From contig NZ_JAGFNU010000001.1 of the NCBI RefSeq assembly GCF_018457175.1, forward strand, positions 558,001-622,000: a DNA stretch of 64,000 nucleotides, in the 5' to 3' direction. Each line of letters opens with the position of its first letter. Positions within the stretch are counted from its first letter, which is position 1. The DNA comes from Pseudohalocynthiibacter aestuariivivens. GTDB lineage: Bacteria > Pseudomonadota > Alphaproteobacteria > Rhodobacterales > Rhodobacteraceae. The notes under the pieces were generated by a model. The model was given only the letters and a program-made list of their open reading frames with translations, had not been told where the DNA came from and searched no databases. Shown here piece by piece: positions 28,900 through 38,240 of this stretch. Both the position numbers and the translations under genes were made by a program.

Positions 28900-28947
28900 G
28901 AAAACTTTTAAAAAAGTTTTCACAAAAATCTTTTCAAGATTTTTTTT
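28900..28947. terminator. Two tandem AT-rich hairpins
   Basis: The first is a perfect ten-base inverted repeat, GAAAACTTTT at 28900-28909 with AAAAGTTTTC at 28912-28921. The second pairs AAAAATCTT at 28924-28932 with AAGATTTTT at 28936-28944 across TTC, followed on the plus strand by further T. The second overlaps the stop codon of the dehydrogenase gene. On the minus strand both would end or slow transcription from that gene before the helicase gene. Confidence 0.6.
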
Positions 28948-29755
28948 CGCGTGGAGAAAGGTTTTGAATCAAATTTTGAACAGCACGCGGCAATGTTGTG
29001 TCAGCTTTATCGGGCGCCCCATCAAGTGCGCTTTCTACGTCTTTGACGAGAATTCCAATTGTGTTGTCTTCGCGATACCCATCCCGCGCAAATTCGATTT
29101 CTTCAAACCCGCTTGCCAACCAGTTCTGGCCCGAAGACGTGCGGACAAGATCCAGAAACTGAGCTTCATTCAAACCGGCATCGTCTGCCCAATCAAGCAC
29201 AAGTCGCGTCATTGCGGTTGAAGAGGCAGCAAGTAGATTGTTCAGAACCTTCGCTGACATCCCAGCCCCAAATGGGCCCATCCTGTGGAAATGCTGCCCC
29301 ATTGCTGTGAACAGAGGGTGAAGGTGATCAAGGTCACCGATTGAGCCGCCTAACATGAAAGACAGTTTTTTGTGCTGGGCTGCAATTTGAGCACCTGACA
29401 TAGGTGCGTCTATCAGACGGATGTGGTCTGGAACGCGGCCTCGTAGTTCTTTTGTGTAACGCGGTGAAAGGGTCGAGCATAAAATGATCTGTTCCAAATC
29501 TGCAGCGCGGTCCACGAAACCCTGAGCGCCGAACAGCACGTCCTCTGTCTGGTCAATGTCGCGCACGACCGTGATAAGAATCTGAAGGCCTTCAGCAAAA
29601 ACCTTGGGCTTGTCAGTCATCACATCCACAGGCGTATTGTAATCCGACGGCGGACGTATATCAAAACCGTGTGCTTCAAACCCCGCTTCGCGAAGCGCAA
29701 CAAGCATAGGGTATCCCATACGCCCACATCCAGCGACACCGATGCCTTGCAGCAT
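28934..29755 (-). CDS. NAD(P)-dependent beta-hydroxyacid dehydrogenase family protein
   Basis: A 273-residue protein of the 3-hydroxyisobutyrate / 6-phosphogluconate dehydrogenase-like family. The N-terminus has the dinucleotide motif GVAGCGRMGYPM (GxGxxG at 9-14), then the substrate block IDAPMSGAQIAA with the SG pair, and the catalytic lysine in GAGMSAKVLNNLL. The substrate is not determined; candidates are 3-hydroxyisobutyrate, tartronate semialdehyde or a similar acid. The ATG overlaps the stop of the AAA+ gene (TGATG), so the two are coupled. The C-terminus ends in the charged SPREKKS, within the hairpin region. Confidence 0.82.
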   Translation of the reverse strand: MLQGIGVAGCGRMGYPMLVALREAGFEAHGFDIRPPSDYNTPVDVMTDKPKVFAEGLQILITVVRDIDQTEDVLFGAQGFVDRAADLEQIILCSTLSPRYTKELRGRVPDHIRLIDAPMSGAQIAAQHKKLSFMLGGSIGDLDHLHPLFTAMGQHFHRMGPFGAGMSAKVLNNLLAASSTAMTRLVLDWADDAGLNEAQFLDLVRTSSGQNWLASGFEEIEFARDGYREDNTIGILVKDVESALDGAPDKADTTLPRAVQNLIQNLSPREKKS

Positions 29756-31065
29756 CAGTGAATAATCTTTTCTTCCTTGACGAACATGTTCGCCCAGGCC
29801 CGTTCAACCAGTTCAGGAGTCATCTGATGGGGAATGCCTTCGAAATCACAGATTGCCATCATCTGATCAATCAGGAATATCGGTTGATAGTTCGCGTAAA
29901 CATTGTCGATTGTCGGGTATTTTTTCTTTAGCAGATGGACAAGCGTTGCCTCATCAAGCTGCATTTTCTTTTTACGGGCAACCATTGCGAAAATCTTAAG
30001 GAAATCTTCCTGACTTGGTCCATCAATTTTGATTTTGAAGAATATCCGGCGAAGGGCCGCCCTATCGAAGATTTCATTTGGATGGAAGTTGGTTGAGAAA
30101 ATCACCAGCGTGTCAAACGGCACGGTAAATTTTTCACCTGATTGAAGCGCTAGAATATCCTTGCCTTCTTCAAGCGGAACAATCCAGCGGTTGATCAGAG
30201 CCTGTGGCGGCTCTTCCTGACGGCCAAGGTCATCCACGATGAAGACACCGCCGGTGGATTTAAGCTGTAAAGGCGCCTGATAGGTCCGGGCCGTTGGGTT
30301 GTAAACAAGATCGAGCATGGAAAGCGAAAGCTCACCACCGGTGATCACCGTTGGGCGTTCACAGCGGACATATCGTGTGTCATATCGATTGCTTGCCCGG
30401 CGTAACGATGTTGGATCGTCTTCCTGGGTTTCCGCTGCGCTGTGCACGATGGGGTCATAAACGGTAATGACCTGACCGGAATATTCTATCGCACGGGGTA
30501 CATAGATTTTGTCCCCAAGCGCATCACGAATACCATTGGAAATAGAGGATTTACCATTGCCAGGTGGGCCGTACATCAAAATGGAACGGCCAGAACTGAC
30601 GGCGGGGCCAAGATGGTCCAGCAACTCAGGTGGCAAAATGAGATGACCCATTGCACCAGTCAACTGATCACGGGTGATCTGGATGTTTTTGATCGACTGG
30701 CGCTCGACCTGATCTTTGTAGACATCGAGCGGCACGGGCATTGCACCATAATATTCCGACTGCGACAATGCATCCAGAGCACGGGCCTTGCCTGCATCGG
30801 TCAGCTGATATCCCATTTCATTTCCCGAGGAAGCGTGAAGTGTGCCAGTTGCTTCAAGCAGGCGTTGTTCTCGCGCATGATCTACCAGTTCCTGAGTTAC
30901 CGGAATAGGCAAACAAATAGCTTTGGCAATTTCGCTAACCTGTTCAACGTTCTGGCGAAACATGGTTTTCAAAAGGATGTCCCGCATCATAACCGGAGGA
31001 AGGTTCATCTCCGCAAGGCTTCGGGGTGCGGGAGGCGCGACAACCGTAGATGCATGCATATTCAT
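29755..31065 (-). CDS. AAA+ ATPase with winged-helix-like N-terminus, function unknown
   Basis: A 436-residue cytosolic ATPase. The first 140 residues look helical and include a winged-helix-like part (VSEIAKAICLPIPVTQELVDHA). The AAA+ core has Walker A GPPGNGKSS at 166-174, Walker B GGVFIVDDLGRQ near 273-284, the sensor 1 region VIFSTNFHPNEI, and an arginine finger candidate in DRAALRRIFFK. I recognise it as a conserved alphaproteobacterial family of unknown role. It is divergent from the GT-C-like gene and close to the Tad cluster, and it shares its stop with the dehydrogenase start. A link to the Tad pilus is an inference from location only. Confidence 0.75.
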   Translation of the reverse strand: MNMHASTVVAPPAPRSLAEMNLPPVMMRDILLKTMFRQNVEQVSEIAKAICLPIPVTQELVDHAREQRLLEATGTLHASSGNEMGYQLTDAGKARALDALSQSEYYGAMPVPLDVYKDQVERQSIKNIQITRDQLTGAMGHLILPPELLDHLGPAVSSGRSILMYGPPGNGKSSISNGIRDALGDKIYVPRAIEYSGQVITVYDPIVHSAAETQEDDPTSLRRASNRYDTRYVRCERPTVITGGELSLSMLDLVYNPTARTYQAPLQLKSTGGVFIVDDLGRQEEPPQALINRWIVPLEEGKDILALQSGEKFTVPFDTLVIFSTNFHPNEIFDRAALRRIFFKIKIDGPSQEDFLKIFAMVARKKKMQLDEATLVHLLKKKYPTIDNVYANYQPIFLIDQMMAICDFEGIPHQMTPELVERAWANMFVKEEKIIH

Positions 31066-31199
31066 CGAAAGACCCTAACTGCTCTTTGTTTTAGAGTGAT
31101 TCTACCCTTCTGTGAGCTTTAGAACAACAAAAACCGCATATGGCTTTTGCATCGGCGAGTCTGCGGCGTTATCCTTTTAAAAAAGGATTGGGGACAGGA

Positions 31200-32834
31200 A
31201 TGTACACAACGGCGCAAAGGCCTAATCCGGTACTCTTATTTTGCTTCCTTTTGGGAGTCGTCTTTGTGCTGGGCGGCCTGGCCTTTGCAAAGGACGGGCT
31301 GTTCATTGCCAAGCACGAAGGTGACACACTGCACATGATGCAGATCGTGTTTCGAATGGCTGATGGTCAATGGCCACATCTCGATTTCATGACGCCGATT
31401 GGCGCGCTTGCGTTTGCGCCAATTGCCGCCTTTGTAAAGCTTGGTTTCGGAATCGGGCACGCTGTAATTTATGCGCAAATTGTGATGGCTTTGGTGCTTA
31501 TACCTTTCGTTTGGTGGATCGGTATCAGTCGTCTAAGTATCGGAATAGCATATCTTTTTTGCCTTTTCGTGATGGTCTTGGTGCTGGCCTTGATTCACGG
31601 CGAAGCTCAACAGTCGCTTTCGGTTTCGATGCACTATAATCGTTGGGCCTGGGCTTTTGCATTTGTAGCGATCTCTTTGTCTGTTATTCCACAGCATCAC
31701 TATAAAAATGCAACGATTGACGGGATCATCATCGGGGTGGCACTGGCTGCGCTTGCGATGATCAAGGTAACCTATTTTGTTGCTTTTGTGGTGCCGGTTT
31801 TGTTGGGATTGGCATTGCACAGAAGTTACCGCAGCATCTTTTTCGCGCTTGTAACAGGCCTTATGATTGCACTTGTAATTACCGCGTTTGCAGGGTCAGG
31901 ATACTGGCTCGCATATCTGCGCGATCTGCTTGCGGTGGCGCAATCTGAGGTGCGCCCACAGCCCGGAGAGAGTTTTCAGGCAATTGTCGTTGCGCCAGCG
32001 TATTTGGGCAGTTCGATTTTAGTGATTTTTTCGGTCGTATTGCTACGACAGGCGAAGGAGCAAGTGGGCGGACTGCTTCTTCTTTTACTGGCACCCGGAT
32101 TTGCATATGTCACCTACCAAAATTTTGGAAACGATCCGCAATGGCTGCTGCTGTTAGCGGTACTGCTGTTTGCTTTGCGCCCTGCCGCAGATGTTGTGAG
32201 TGGGAGAGGTTGGAATATGCGGCTGATGCTGAACATGGCCGGAGCCGCAGCAATTGCATTTTCTTCACCCTCTTTCCTCAATCTTGCGTTTAGCCCTTTT
32301 CGTCACCTTGCCGCAGTGAATAAAGATTACGCACCTCTTTTGCCACGAAGCACACAACATGTAGACCTGTTGACGGCCAAAATTCGTGCTTACCGTGTGG
32401 ATGCAACGGTTGCCATGAATGACCCAGAAACAGGTCTTGATTTTGATGCTGATCTGACAGGACGAAAGGAACTGGTGGAACTTTTGGGTGAACAACTGCC
32501 AGAGTGTACTTTGGCAATGGGTATTCCCGCGTGGATCAATGCAATCGTCAAGGATCTGGAGCGTTCCGGGTTAGCTGAAGGAAAACGTCTTTTCGCTGCA
32601 GATCTGATCTCAAGCCATTGGCTTTATGGGAGTTTGTTACCGTTAATTGGTGGTGCACCATGGTACTACGGTGGCCTGCCGGGGTTTGAGAGCGCGGATT
32701 ATCTCTTGGTGCCACTTTGCCCAATTTCGACAGAAGTACGCAAACAGATTCTCGAGATTATTGCTGAAAGAAACGATACCACCCTGAACGAAATTCGGCG
32801 CACGCCACTTTATATTTTACTGGAAAAGAGCTGA
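31200..32834 (+). CDS. Polytopic membrane protein resembling GT-C glycosyltransferases
   Basis: A 544-residue protein with roughly nine to ten hydrophobic segments in the first 380 residues and a soluble C-terminal domain of about 160. An early loop after the first helix reads AKHEGDTLHMMQIVF and LDFMTPIGALAFAP; acidic first loops of this kind are typical of GT-C fold mannosyl- or arabinosyltransferases, but I do not see a diagnostic motif. The C-terminal part contains DLISSHWLYGSLLP. I start it at ATG 31200; ATG 31140 upstream lacks a ribosome site. It is convergent with cpaA with only ten bases between stops. Confidence 0.6.
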   Translation: MYTTAQRPNPVLLFCFLLGVVFVLGGLAFAKDGLFIAKHEGDTLHMMQIVFRMADGQWPHLDFMTPIGALAFAPIAAFVKLGFGIGHAVIYAQIVMALVLIPFVWWIGISRLSIGIAYLFCLFVMVLVLALIHGEAQQSLSVSMHYNRWAWAFAFVAISLSVIPQHHYKNATIDGIIIGVALAALAMIKVTYFVAFVVPVLLGLALHRSYRSIFFALVTGLMIALVITAFAGSGYWLAYLRDLLAVAQSEVRPQPGESFQAIVVAPAYLGSSILVIFSVVLLRQAKEQVGGLLLLLLAPGFAYVTYQNFGNDPQWLLLLAVLLFALRPAADVVSGRGWNMRLMLNMAGAAAIAFSSPSFLNLAFSPFRHLAAVNKDYAPLLPRSTQHVDLLTAKIRAYRVDATVAMNDPETGLDFDADLTGRKELVELLGEQLPECTLAMGIPAWINAIVKDLERSGLAEGKRLFAADLISSHWLYGSLLPLIGGAPWYYGGLPGFESADYLLVPLCPISTEVRKQILEIIAERNDTTLNEIRRTPLYILLEKS

Positions 32835-32844
32835 GTTTTACGCG

Positions 32845-33339
32845 TCAAGCTCCATAGAATACACCCGCAGAAAGATAGAAAATGAGTGCGCCGCCAAGTG
32901 CCAGCCCCATAGGGAATTTCTCGTTTTCCCAGGATTCCCAGTTAGGTGTCAGGTTGCGCAACGCCGGAACACTGCGGAAAAGCCTGTGCGTTGCGAAAGC
33001 TGCAAGCAAGACTGCGGCAAAAAAATAGATCATTAGCATCGCGTCCCCCCGCGCAACGAATGGTGCCATAGCAGCGGCGAATTTTGCATCACCTGCACCA
33101 ATCGCACCAACCATATTCAGGACAAAACCAAACGCCAATATGACGAGTAAATGCACGTAACGCCACGGATATTCCGAAAGCGGCAACGCGATGAGACCCA
33201 CAACTGCAAATACAAAGATCAATGCAAGGACTGCTTTGTTTGGAATTTTCATGGTTTTCATATCGCTGCTCGCCGCCCAAATACAAATCGGGGCGGCGAA
33301 TAGTAAAAACCAAAGCGCGGATGAAGCCGAAATATACAT
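32845..33339 (-). CDS. cpaA: Prepilin peptidase CpaA/TadV
   Basis: A 164-residue A24-family aspartic peptidase that removes the leader from Flp-type prepilins before pilus assembly. It has about four to five membrane helices and the two catalytic aspartates: D26 in SSDMKTMKIPN and D84 in the GAGDAKF box (81-87), the short TadV variant of the GxGD signature. It lacks the N-methylating domain of larger PilD enzymes, as usual for TadV. Its start overlaps the stop of the upstream TPR lipoprotein gene by one base. No Flp prepilin substrate is present in the window. Confidence 0.88.
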   Translation of the reverse strand: MYISASSALWFLLFAAPICIWAASSDMKTMKIPNKAVLALIFVFAVVGLIALPLSEYPWRYVHLLVILAFGFVLNMVGAIGAGDAKFAAAMAPFVARGDAMLMIYFFAAVLLAAFATHRLFRSVPALRNLTPNWESWENEKFPMGLALGGALIFYLSAGVFYGA

Positions 33340-34199
33340 TAGCCGTTGGAAACGTTGTCTTCCAATGCGCGTAAGGCGCGCACGGCCGCTTCAAAATGCT
33401 GCGGATGAGTGTCGATCGCTTCTTTCAGCAAACCCTTGCCGATTGTGACGTCACCCTGCTTAATTGCCGAAAGCGCAAGGGTGTGAAGCAACTGAGCGCG
33501 TTCAACCTGGGTCATCTCAATAACTGGCATATCGTAGTTGCCTTGTGCGCCGCGGGCCAGAATAAGGTTGTTCTTCGCGGTGAACAGGTCCTTGTCGTAA
33601 GTGATCGCGCGGATGAAAAGACGTTCAGCTTCGGGGTAATTGCCGCGTGTCAGCATCGAATACCCCCAGTTGTTCAGAACCCCTGAAGGTGTGGTGGTCA
33701 ACCCAACAGCCGTTTCATAAAAACTGTCAGCTTTTCCCCATTCTTCGTTGCCGTCAGCGATCATTGCTTCCAGGCGATAGCGTTTGTAAGTCTCAAAAGT
33801 TGGTGGAACCTTGTCGAGTTCGGCTTCTGCGCCATCCCAATTGCCATTGCGGATCAGCGCGTCAGCCAGGTCAATACGATCATCGTTGTTTGCGTCAGGA
33901 TGCTGAACAACATCACGCCAGACCTTAACGGCCTGATCTGGCTGTCCGGCACGGACCAGTGATTTTGCGAGCCCACGCTTCAGGTCAATCCGATCCGGAT
34001 TTTGCTGAGAGGATCGTTGAAAATATGCGACCGCTTCGTTTGGGTCACCTACCGTCAACATGATGTCGCTGAGGTTGCTTTCGTCGATAACGTTCAAATC
34101 GGCCAATGCCCGATCTACTTCGGCGTCGTCAGAATTTTCACAAGCTGACAAGCCGACTATCCCTGTTAGGCACAGAGTCGCTAAAATAGAATGGCGCAT
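33339..34199 (-). CDS. tadD: TadD-like TPR lipoprotein (larger copy)
   Basis: A 286-residue precursor with a lipoprotein signal peptide (lipobox LSAC, Cys20) and about five TPR-like helical hairpins, such as PNEAVAYFQRSSQQNPDRIDL and GNYPEAERLFIRAI. It matches the TadD role of a periplasm-facing lipoprotein needed for Tad pilus assembly and secretin stability. It is the second-to-last gene of the minus-strand Tad cluster, 28 bases after the smaller TPR gene. The exact partner is inferred from the system, not visible here. Confidence 0.78.
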   Translation of the reverse strand: MRHSILATLCLTGIVGLSACENSDDAEVDRALADLNVIDESNLSDIMLTVGDPNEAVAYFQRSSQQNPDRIDLKRGLAKSLVRAGQPDQAVKVWRDVVQHPDANNDDRIDLADALIRNGNWDGAEAELDKVPPTFETYKRYRLEAMIADGNEEWGKADSFYETAVGLTTTPSGVLNNWGYSMLTRGNYPEAERLFIRAITYDKDLFTAKNNLILARGAQGNYDMPVIEMTQVERAQLLHTLALSAIKQGDVTIGKGLLKEAIDTHPQHFEAAVRALRALEDNVSNG

Positions 34200-34226
34200 T
34201 TTCGCGTCCTTTACTGCTCGGTCCTT

Positions 34227-34796
34227 CTAAGGTGTTGAAAGCAGGAGGTATTCACTACTGCCTCGGCGCACCAACTCGAAATTGATATTATTATTCCCTT
34301 CATAGTATTCAGGGTTTTGATTCTTTGCGATAGCTAAGCGTAAATTTTCGCGAATGGAGTCACTTTCGCCACTATCAAGCGCATAGGCGCGATGAAAAAC
34401 CTGTTCGGCCTCTCCGGTTTCGCCTTTTTCCATAAGGATAACGCCTAGATTATTCCACGCTGCCGGAAAGCTATCGTCCTGTTCAACGGCAAGCCGGAGT
34501 GATCTTTCTGCCTGACCCAGACGACCAAGTTTCAAGTTGGCTGACCCGATCGCTGAAAGCGTATCAACATTAAGGCCCTGTACACCCGCTGCGCGGTTAT
34601 AGGCGCGTAGCGCAAGTTGATACTCACCGGCCGCCATGAGCCGATGTCCAACAATGAGGCCATCAACCGAAGAGTCCAGATCATAGGCACCAGTCGGGGC
34701 AAAGGGGCTGTCTTCAGACGTACCAAGACCGCCTGTCTGCTGACAAGCGGTCAAAAGGCTAAATGCCGCGATCATAGCCACCCAGTTTTTTATCAT
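34227..34796 (-). CDS. TadD-like TPR lipoprotein (smaller copy)
   Basis: A 189-residue precursor with lipobox LTAC (Cys18) after a hydrophobic signal, then a linker and about three TPR units, including GEYQLALRAYNRAAG and FPAAWNNLGVILMEKGETGEA. It follows tadC by four bases. Together with the next gene it gives the cluster two TPR lipoproteins in a row; the two share the repeat type but are of different length, so a simple duplication is not certain. Outer-membrane localisation is inferred from the lipobox. Confidence 0.78.
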   Translation of the reverse strand: MIKNWVAMIAAFSLLTACQQTGGLGTSEDSPFAPTGAYDLDSSVDGLIVGHRLMAAGEYQLALRAYNRAAGVQGLNVDTLSAIGSANLKLGRLGQAERSLRLAVEQDDSFPAAWNNLGVILMEKGETGEAEQVFHRAYALDSGESDSIRENLRLAIAKNQNPEYYEGNNNINFELVRRGSSEYLLLSTP

Positions 34797-34800
34797 GTCC

Positions 34801-35784
34801 TCAGAAGTTTGTGTTCGAGAGCGTTACCGAGATTTGGTAGACCGACGGCCCGATCAGAATGATCAGAAGCGGCGGCACCGTTAACATCATTGTGGCAAGT
34901 GTCATCTTGGTGGGCAAGGTATTTGCTTTCTCTTCTGCCCGCATGACGCGTTTATCTCGCATTTCCGAGGCATAAACCCGAAGAGCGTCGGCGATAGAGG
35001 TACCAAAACTCGCAGATTGGACTAAAACGGTCACGAATGACGCGACATCAGTTACACCCGCACGCGCAGACATGTCTTTCAGAACGCTAACTTTGTCTTT
35101 ACCTGCTTTGACTTCGTTTGAAACAATTTCAAACTCATCCGCAAGAGATGGGAAACCAGCGCGAATTTCTTTACTGACCCGTATGATGGACTGATCAAGC
35201 GATTGACCGGCTTCAACACAGACAAGCATCATATCGAGAGCGTCAGGGAAACCATTGGTTATTTCTTCCTGACGTGATTGGACGCGGCGATTGACCCAGT
35301 ACTTTGGCAACATGTAGCCAACGACACCCGGCAAAATAATTGACATTGCAATGGTTTGGGCTGACGGGTCACCAGTTGATGCTTGAAAGATAGCAAAAAT
35401 CGCACCGATAACTAAAAACCCCAATCCAAGGGCGAGCTGCATAAAGTTGTATGTCCGCACAGCTTGCTTGCTGCGGTAGCCTGCTTGCAGAAGCTTCAGG
35501 CGAACCGCTGAATATTCTTCCTCGTTCTGCGGTTCCAGAAACGTAGAATATTTCTCGAGCTTGTCCTTTTTTGTATCGTAGCGAAGTTTCTGTGCATTTC
35601 CTTTAGGTTTTTTTTCTTCAATTTGTGATTTGCGAAGTTTGTCGAGCGGATCTTCATTTTTACGAAGCATTACTGGCAAAGTCAGAAGAACAAGGAACAA
35701 GCCCAGAATTCCGACAACTAAAAGTGGGCCGAACTCACCAAATTGGTTTGTGAGCAATTCGTTGATTTGTGAAATAATTTCCAT
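34801..35784 (-). CDS. tadC: Tad inner-membrane platform protein TadC
   Basis: A 327-residue type II secretion F-domain protein. It has membrane segments near 16-36, 115-160 (two) and a C-terminal pair after about 290, and the F-domain core (about 175-300) with ALDMMLVCVEAGQSLDQSIIRV and ASFVTVLVQSASFGTSIADAL. With TadB it forms the inner-membrane platform that couples the CpaF motor to pilin polymerisation. It starts 12 bases after the tadB stop. Confidence 0.92.
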   Translation of the reverse strand: MEIISQINELLTNQFGEFGPLLVVGILGLFLVLLTLPVMLRKNEDPLDKLRKSQIEEKKPKGNAQKLRYDTKKDKLEKYSTFLEPQNEEEYSAVRLKLLQAGYRSKQAVRTYNFMQLALGLGFLVIGAIFAIFQASTGDPSAQTIAMSIILPGVVGYMLPKYWVNRRVQSRQEEITNGFPDALDMMLVCVEAGQSLDQSIIRVSKEIRAGFPSLADEFEIVSNEVKAGKDKVSVLKDMSARAGVTDVASFVTVLVQSASFGTSIADALRVYASEMRDKRVMRAEEKANTLPTKMTLATMMLTVPPLLIILIGPSVYQISVTLSNTNF

Positions 35785-35796
35785 TATGTGGTCCCC

Positions 35797-36765
35797 CTAA
35801 ACCTTGATGTCGACGAGTGAACGCATGACAAACACGTTGGCGACAAGGAAGCCAGCAACCACCAGACAGGCAGGGATGAAGACCGAAGTTTCCATCACGT
35901 CGTCATAGTAGTTTGGCTGAATGACGTTGATAGCAACGAGTGCAGCGAGGGGGAAAACCGACAGGAACATACCTGACCACTTTGCCTCTGCTGTGATCGC
36001 TTTCACGCGACGGAACAGTTTGAAGCGTGACCGGATCACTTTGGCCAGACCGTCCAGAATTTCTGCAAGGTTACCACCTGATGTTTGCTGGATCGTCACG
36101 GCAACCGCCAGGAAACGCATGTCCTGCATATCCATACGTTCCGCCATGGCTTTCAGCGCTTCACCGACATCTCGGCCATAGGCGCTTTCATCCGAAATTG
36201 CGCCCATTTCAGTACCCAATGGATCAGGCACTTCCTGTGCAACGATTCCGAGTGCTGACGTAAATGGGTGGCCAACGCGCAGGCTCCGTACCATCAGTTC
36301 AACGGCATCCGGAAGTTGTTCCTCGAGCATCGACATACGCTTTTTAGCCTTGCCGTTGACCCAGATGTAAATCCCGGCAATACCCATCACGACCGAAAGA
36401 CCAGCGCGAATTGCGACAGACGCGCCAGTCCCCATCGTGAGTCCCACGAAGGCAACGACACTCAGCACAGCCATCATCAGAATAAGTTGAGCCGGCGAAA
36501 ATGCTATATTCGCTTTCTGCGCTTTTTCAGCGAGCAAGGAATAGAGCGGAATTGACTTTGATTTCATGTGCTGGGTCATTTCCTTGCGGAGTTGTTCCAG
36601 CACTTGTTCACGGCCTGCGCCTTTTTCCAGCATTTCAAGCCGTCGATTGACGCGGCTGTTAAGGCTGATGGATTTACCAAAGACTGTTAGATAGATCCCT
36701 TCAACCAACAGGATCACGCCAATAAAAATCAGGCCGTAGACAATGAGTTCCGGATTGATGCTCAT
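35797..36765 (-). CDS. tadB: Tad inner-membrane platform protein TadB
   Basis: A 322-residue F-domain protein with an N-terminal membrane helix (about 7-27), two helices around 93-145, a cytosolic F-domain (about 150-270) with LPDAVELMVRSLRVGHPF and AVTIQQTSGGNLAEILDGLA, and C-terminal helices. It pairs with TadC to make the platform. The start follows the cpaF stop by five bases, so cpaF-tadB-tadC are tightly packed. Confidence 0.92.
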   Translation of the reverse strand: MSINPELIVYGLIFIGVILLVEGIYLTVFGKSISLNSRVNRRLEMLEKGAGREQVLEQLRKEMTQHMKSKSIPLYSLLAEKAQKANIAFSPAQLILMMAVLSVVAFVGLTMGTGASVAIRAGLSVVMGIAGIYIWVNGKAKKRMSMLEEQLPDAVELMVRSLRVGHPFTSALGIVAQEVPDPLGTEMGAISDESAYGRDVGEALKAMAERMDMQDMRFLAVAVTIQQTSGGNLAEILDGLAKVIRSRFKLFRRVKAITAEAKWSGMFLSVFPLAALVAINVIQPNYYDDVMETSVFIPACLVVAGFLVANVFVMRSLVDIKV

Positions 36766-36770
36766 GGCGA

Positions 36771-38222
36771 TTAACCTTCTAACGTGGGTTCAAAGATTTC
36801 AGCAGGTAAGTTGTAGCCCCACATCTTGAACCGTTCTGAATAATGCGACCGGACACCGGTCGCTGTGAAATGGCCGATAATTTTGTTCTCAGGTGTCAAA
36901 CCGACACGCTGAAAGCGGAAAACTTCCTGCATTGAGATGACGTCACCTTCCATCCCTGTGATTTCGGTAATCGAGGTCATCCGGCGCGAGCCGTCCTGGA
37001 GCCGACTTGCCTGCACAATCAGGTTCACGGCCGAAGAAATCTGACTGCGAACTGCCTTAAGCGGCATCTCGATACCAGCCATGGCGATCATGTTTTCCAG
37101 TCGTGAAACACCATCGCGCGCCGAGTTCGCGTGAATCGTGGTCATTGAACCGTCGTGACCGGTGTTCATGGCCTGAAGCATATCAATGACTTCCTCGCCG
37201 CGGGTCTCACCCACGATGATGCGATCGGGGCGCATACGAAGTGCGTTTTTCAAACAATCCCGCTGGCTGACAGCGCCTTTGCCCTCAACGTTTGGCGGGC
37301 GGCTTTCCATCCGGCCAACATGCGTCTGTTGCAGCTGAAGTTCTGCCGTATCCTCGATTGTCAGAATGCGTTCAGCGTTGTCGATGAAGGAGCTAAGGGC
37401 GTTCAAGGTTGTCGTTTTACCAGAACCCGTACCACCAGAGACGATGATATTGAGCCGGCAGGCAACGGCGGCTTGCAAGTAAGCAGCCATTTCTTCGGTG
37501 AATGCACCAAAGGTCACCAAATCATCAATCGCAAGTTTTTCCTTTTTAAACTTACGGATAGAGACCAGAGAGCCATCAACAGCGATCGGTGGCACCATCG
37601 CGTTAAAGCGAGAGCCATCTGCCAGACGCGCATCCACATATGGGTTTGATTCATCGACGCGCCGGCCAACTGCGGATACGATCTTGTCGATGATACGCAA
37701 CAGGTGCTTTTCGTCTTTAAATGTGATGTGCGACATTTCAAGTTTGCCGTCACGTTCAACGAATATCTGTCGGGGGCCGTTTACGAGAATATCGTTGACA
37801 CTGTCGTCTTTCAACAAAGGCTCTAGCGGGCCGAGCCCTGTAACCTCGTCAAACAATTCTTGATTAAGAAGCGAGCGTTCTTCACGGTTTAGCACAACAC
37901 TCATGTCGTCGAGTGCCTCAGTTGCGATGGCGATAATTTCATTACGCAAGTCTGTATCGCTCGCGTGTTCCAGCGCTGATAGGTTCAGGTTGTCGAGCAA
38001 GCGTTTGTGCAGTTCAACCTTGATCTCGCCCAAACGCTCTTTGCGTTTCTTTTCCTTGTCATTCGACTCTTTTGGAGCAATATCCTTAGAGACTTTGCGC
38101 ATAGATTGTTTAGTTTGCGCGGGCTTTGATGTCGGAAGCGGCGTGACATTGCTTGGTGGGCTGGCTGGTGCTGCTTTAGCACCATCCGTTCCGTTGACTG
38201 GTTTTTTGTAACGCGAAAACAT
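36771..38222 (-). CDS. cpaF: Tad pilus assembly ATPase CpaF/TadA
   Basis: CpaF is the hexameric type II/IV secretion ATPase that powers Tad pilus assembly and retraction. The 483-residue protein has a disordered Pro/Lys-rich N-terminus (about 1-65), then the N-terminal domain with [17 protein letters not shown], Walker A GGTGSGKT at 263-270, [13 protein letters not shown] (Asp box), the [21 protein letters not shown] block with Walker B, and the [10 protein letters not shown] histidine box. All expected catalytic motifs are present. It lies 18 bases after cpaE. Confidence 0.95.
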   Translation of the reverse strand: MFSRYKKPVNGTDGAKAAPASPPSNVTPLPTSKPAQTKQSMRKVSKDIAPKESNDKEKKRKERLGEIKVELHKRLLDNLNLSALEHASDTDLRNEIIAIATEALDDMSVVLNREERSLLNQELFDEVTGLGPLEPLLKDDSVNDILVNGPRQIFVERDGKLEMSHITFKDEKHLLRIIDKIVSAVGRRVDESNPYVDARLADGSRFNAMVPPIAVDGSLVSIRKFKKEKLAIDDLVTFGAFTEEMAAYLQAAVACRLNIIVSGGTGSGKTTTLNALSSFIDNAERILTIEDTAELQLQQTHVGRMESRPPNVEGKGAVSQRDCLKNALRMRPDRIIVGETRGEEVIDMLQAMNTGHDGSMTTIHANSARDGVSRLENMIAMAGIEMPLKAVRSQISSAVNLIVQASRLQDGSRRMTSITEITGMEGDVISMQEVFRFQRVGLTPENKIIGHFTATGVRSHYSERFKMWGYNLPAEIFEPTLEG

Positions 38223-38240
38223 AAGCGTTCCTTCTACCTA

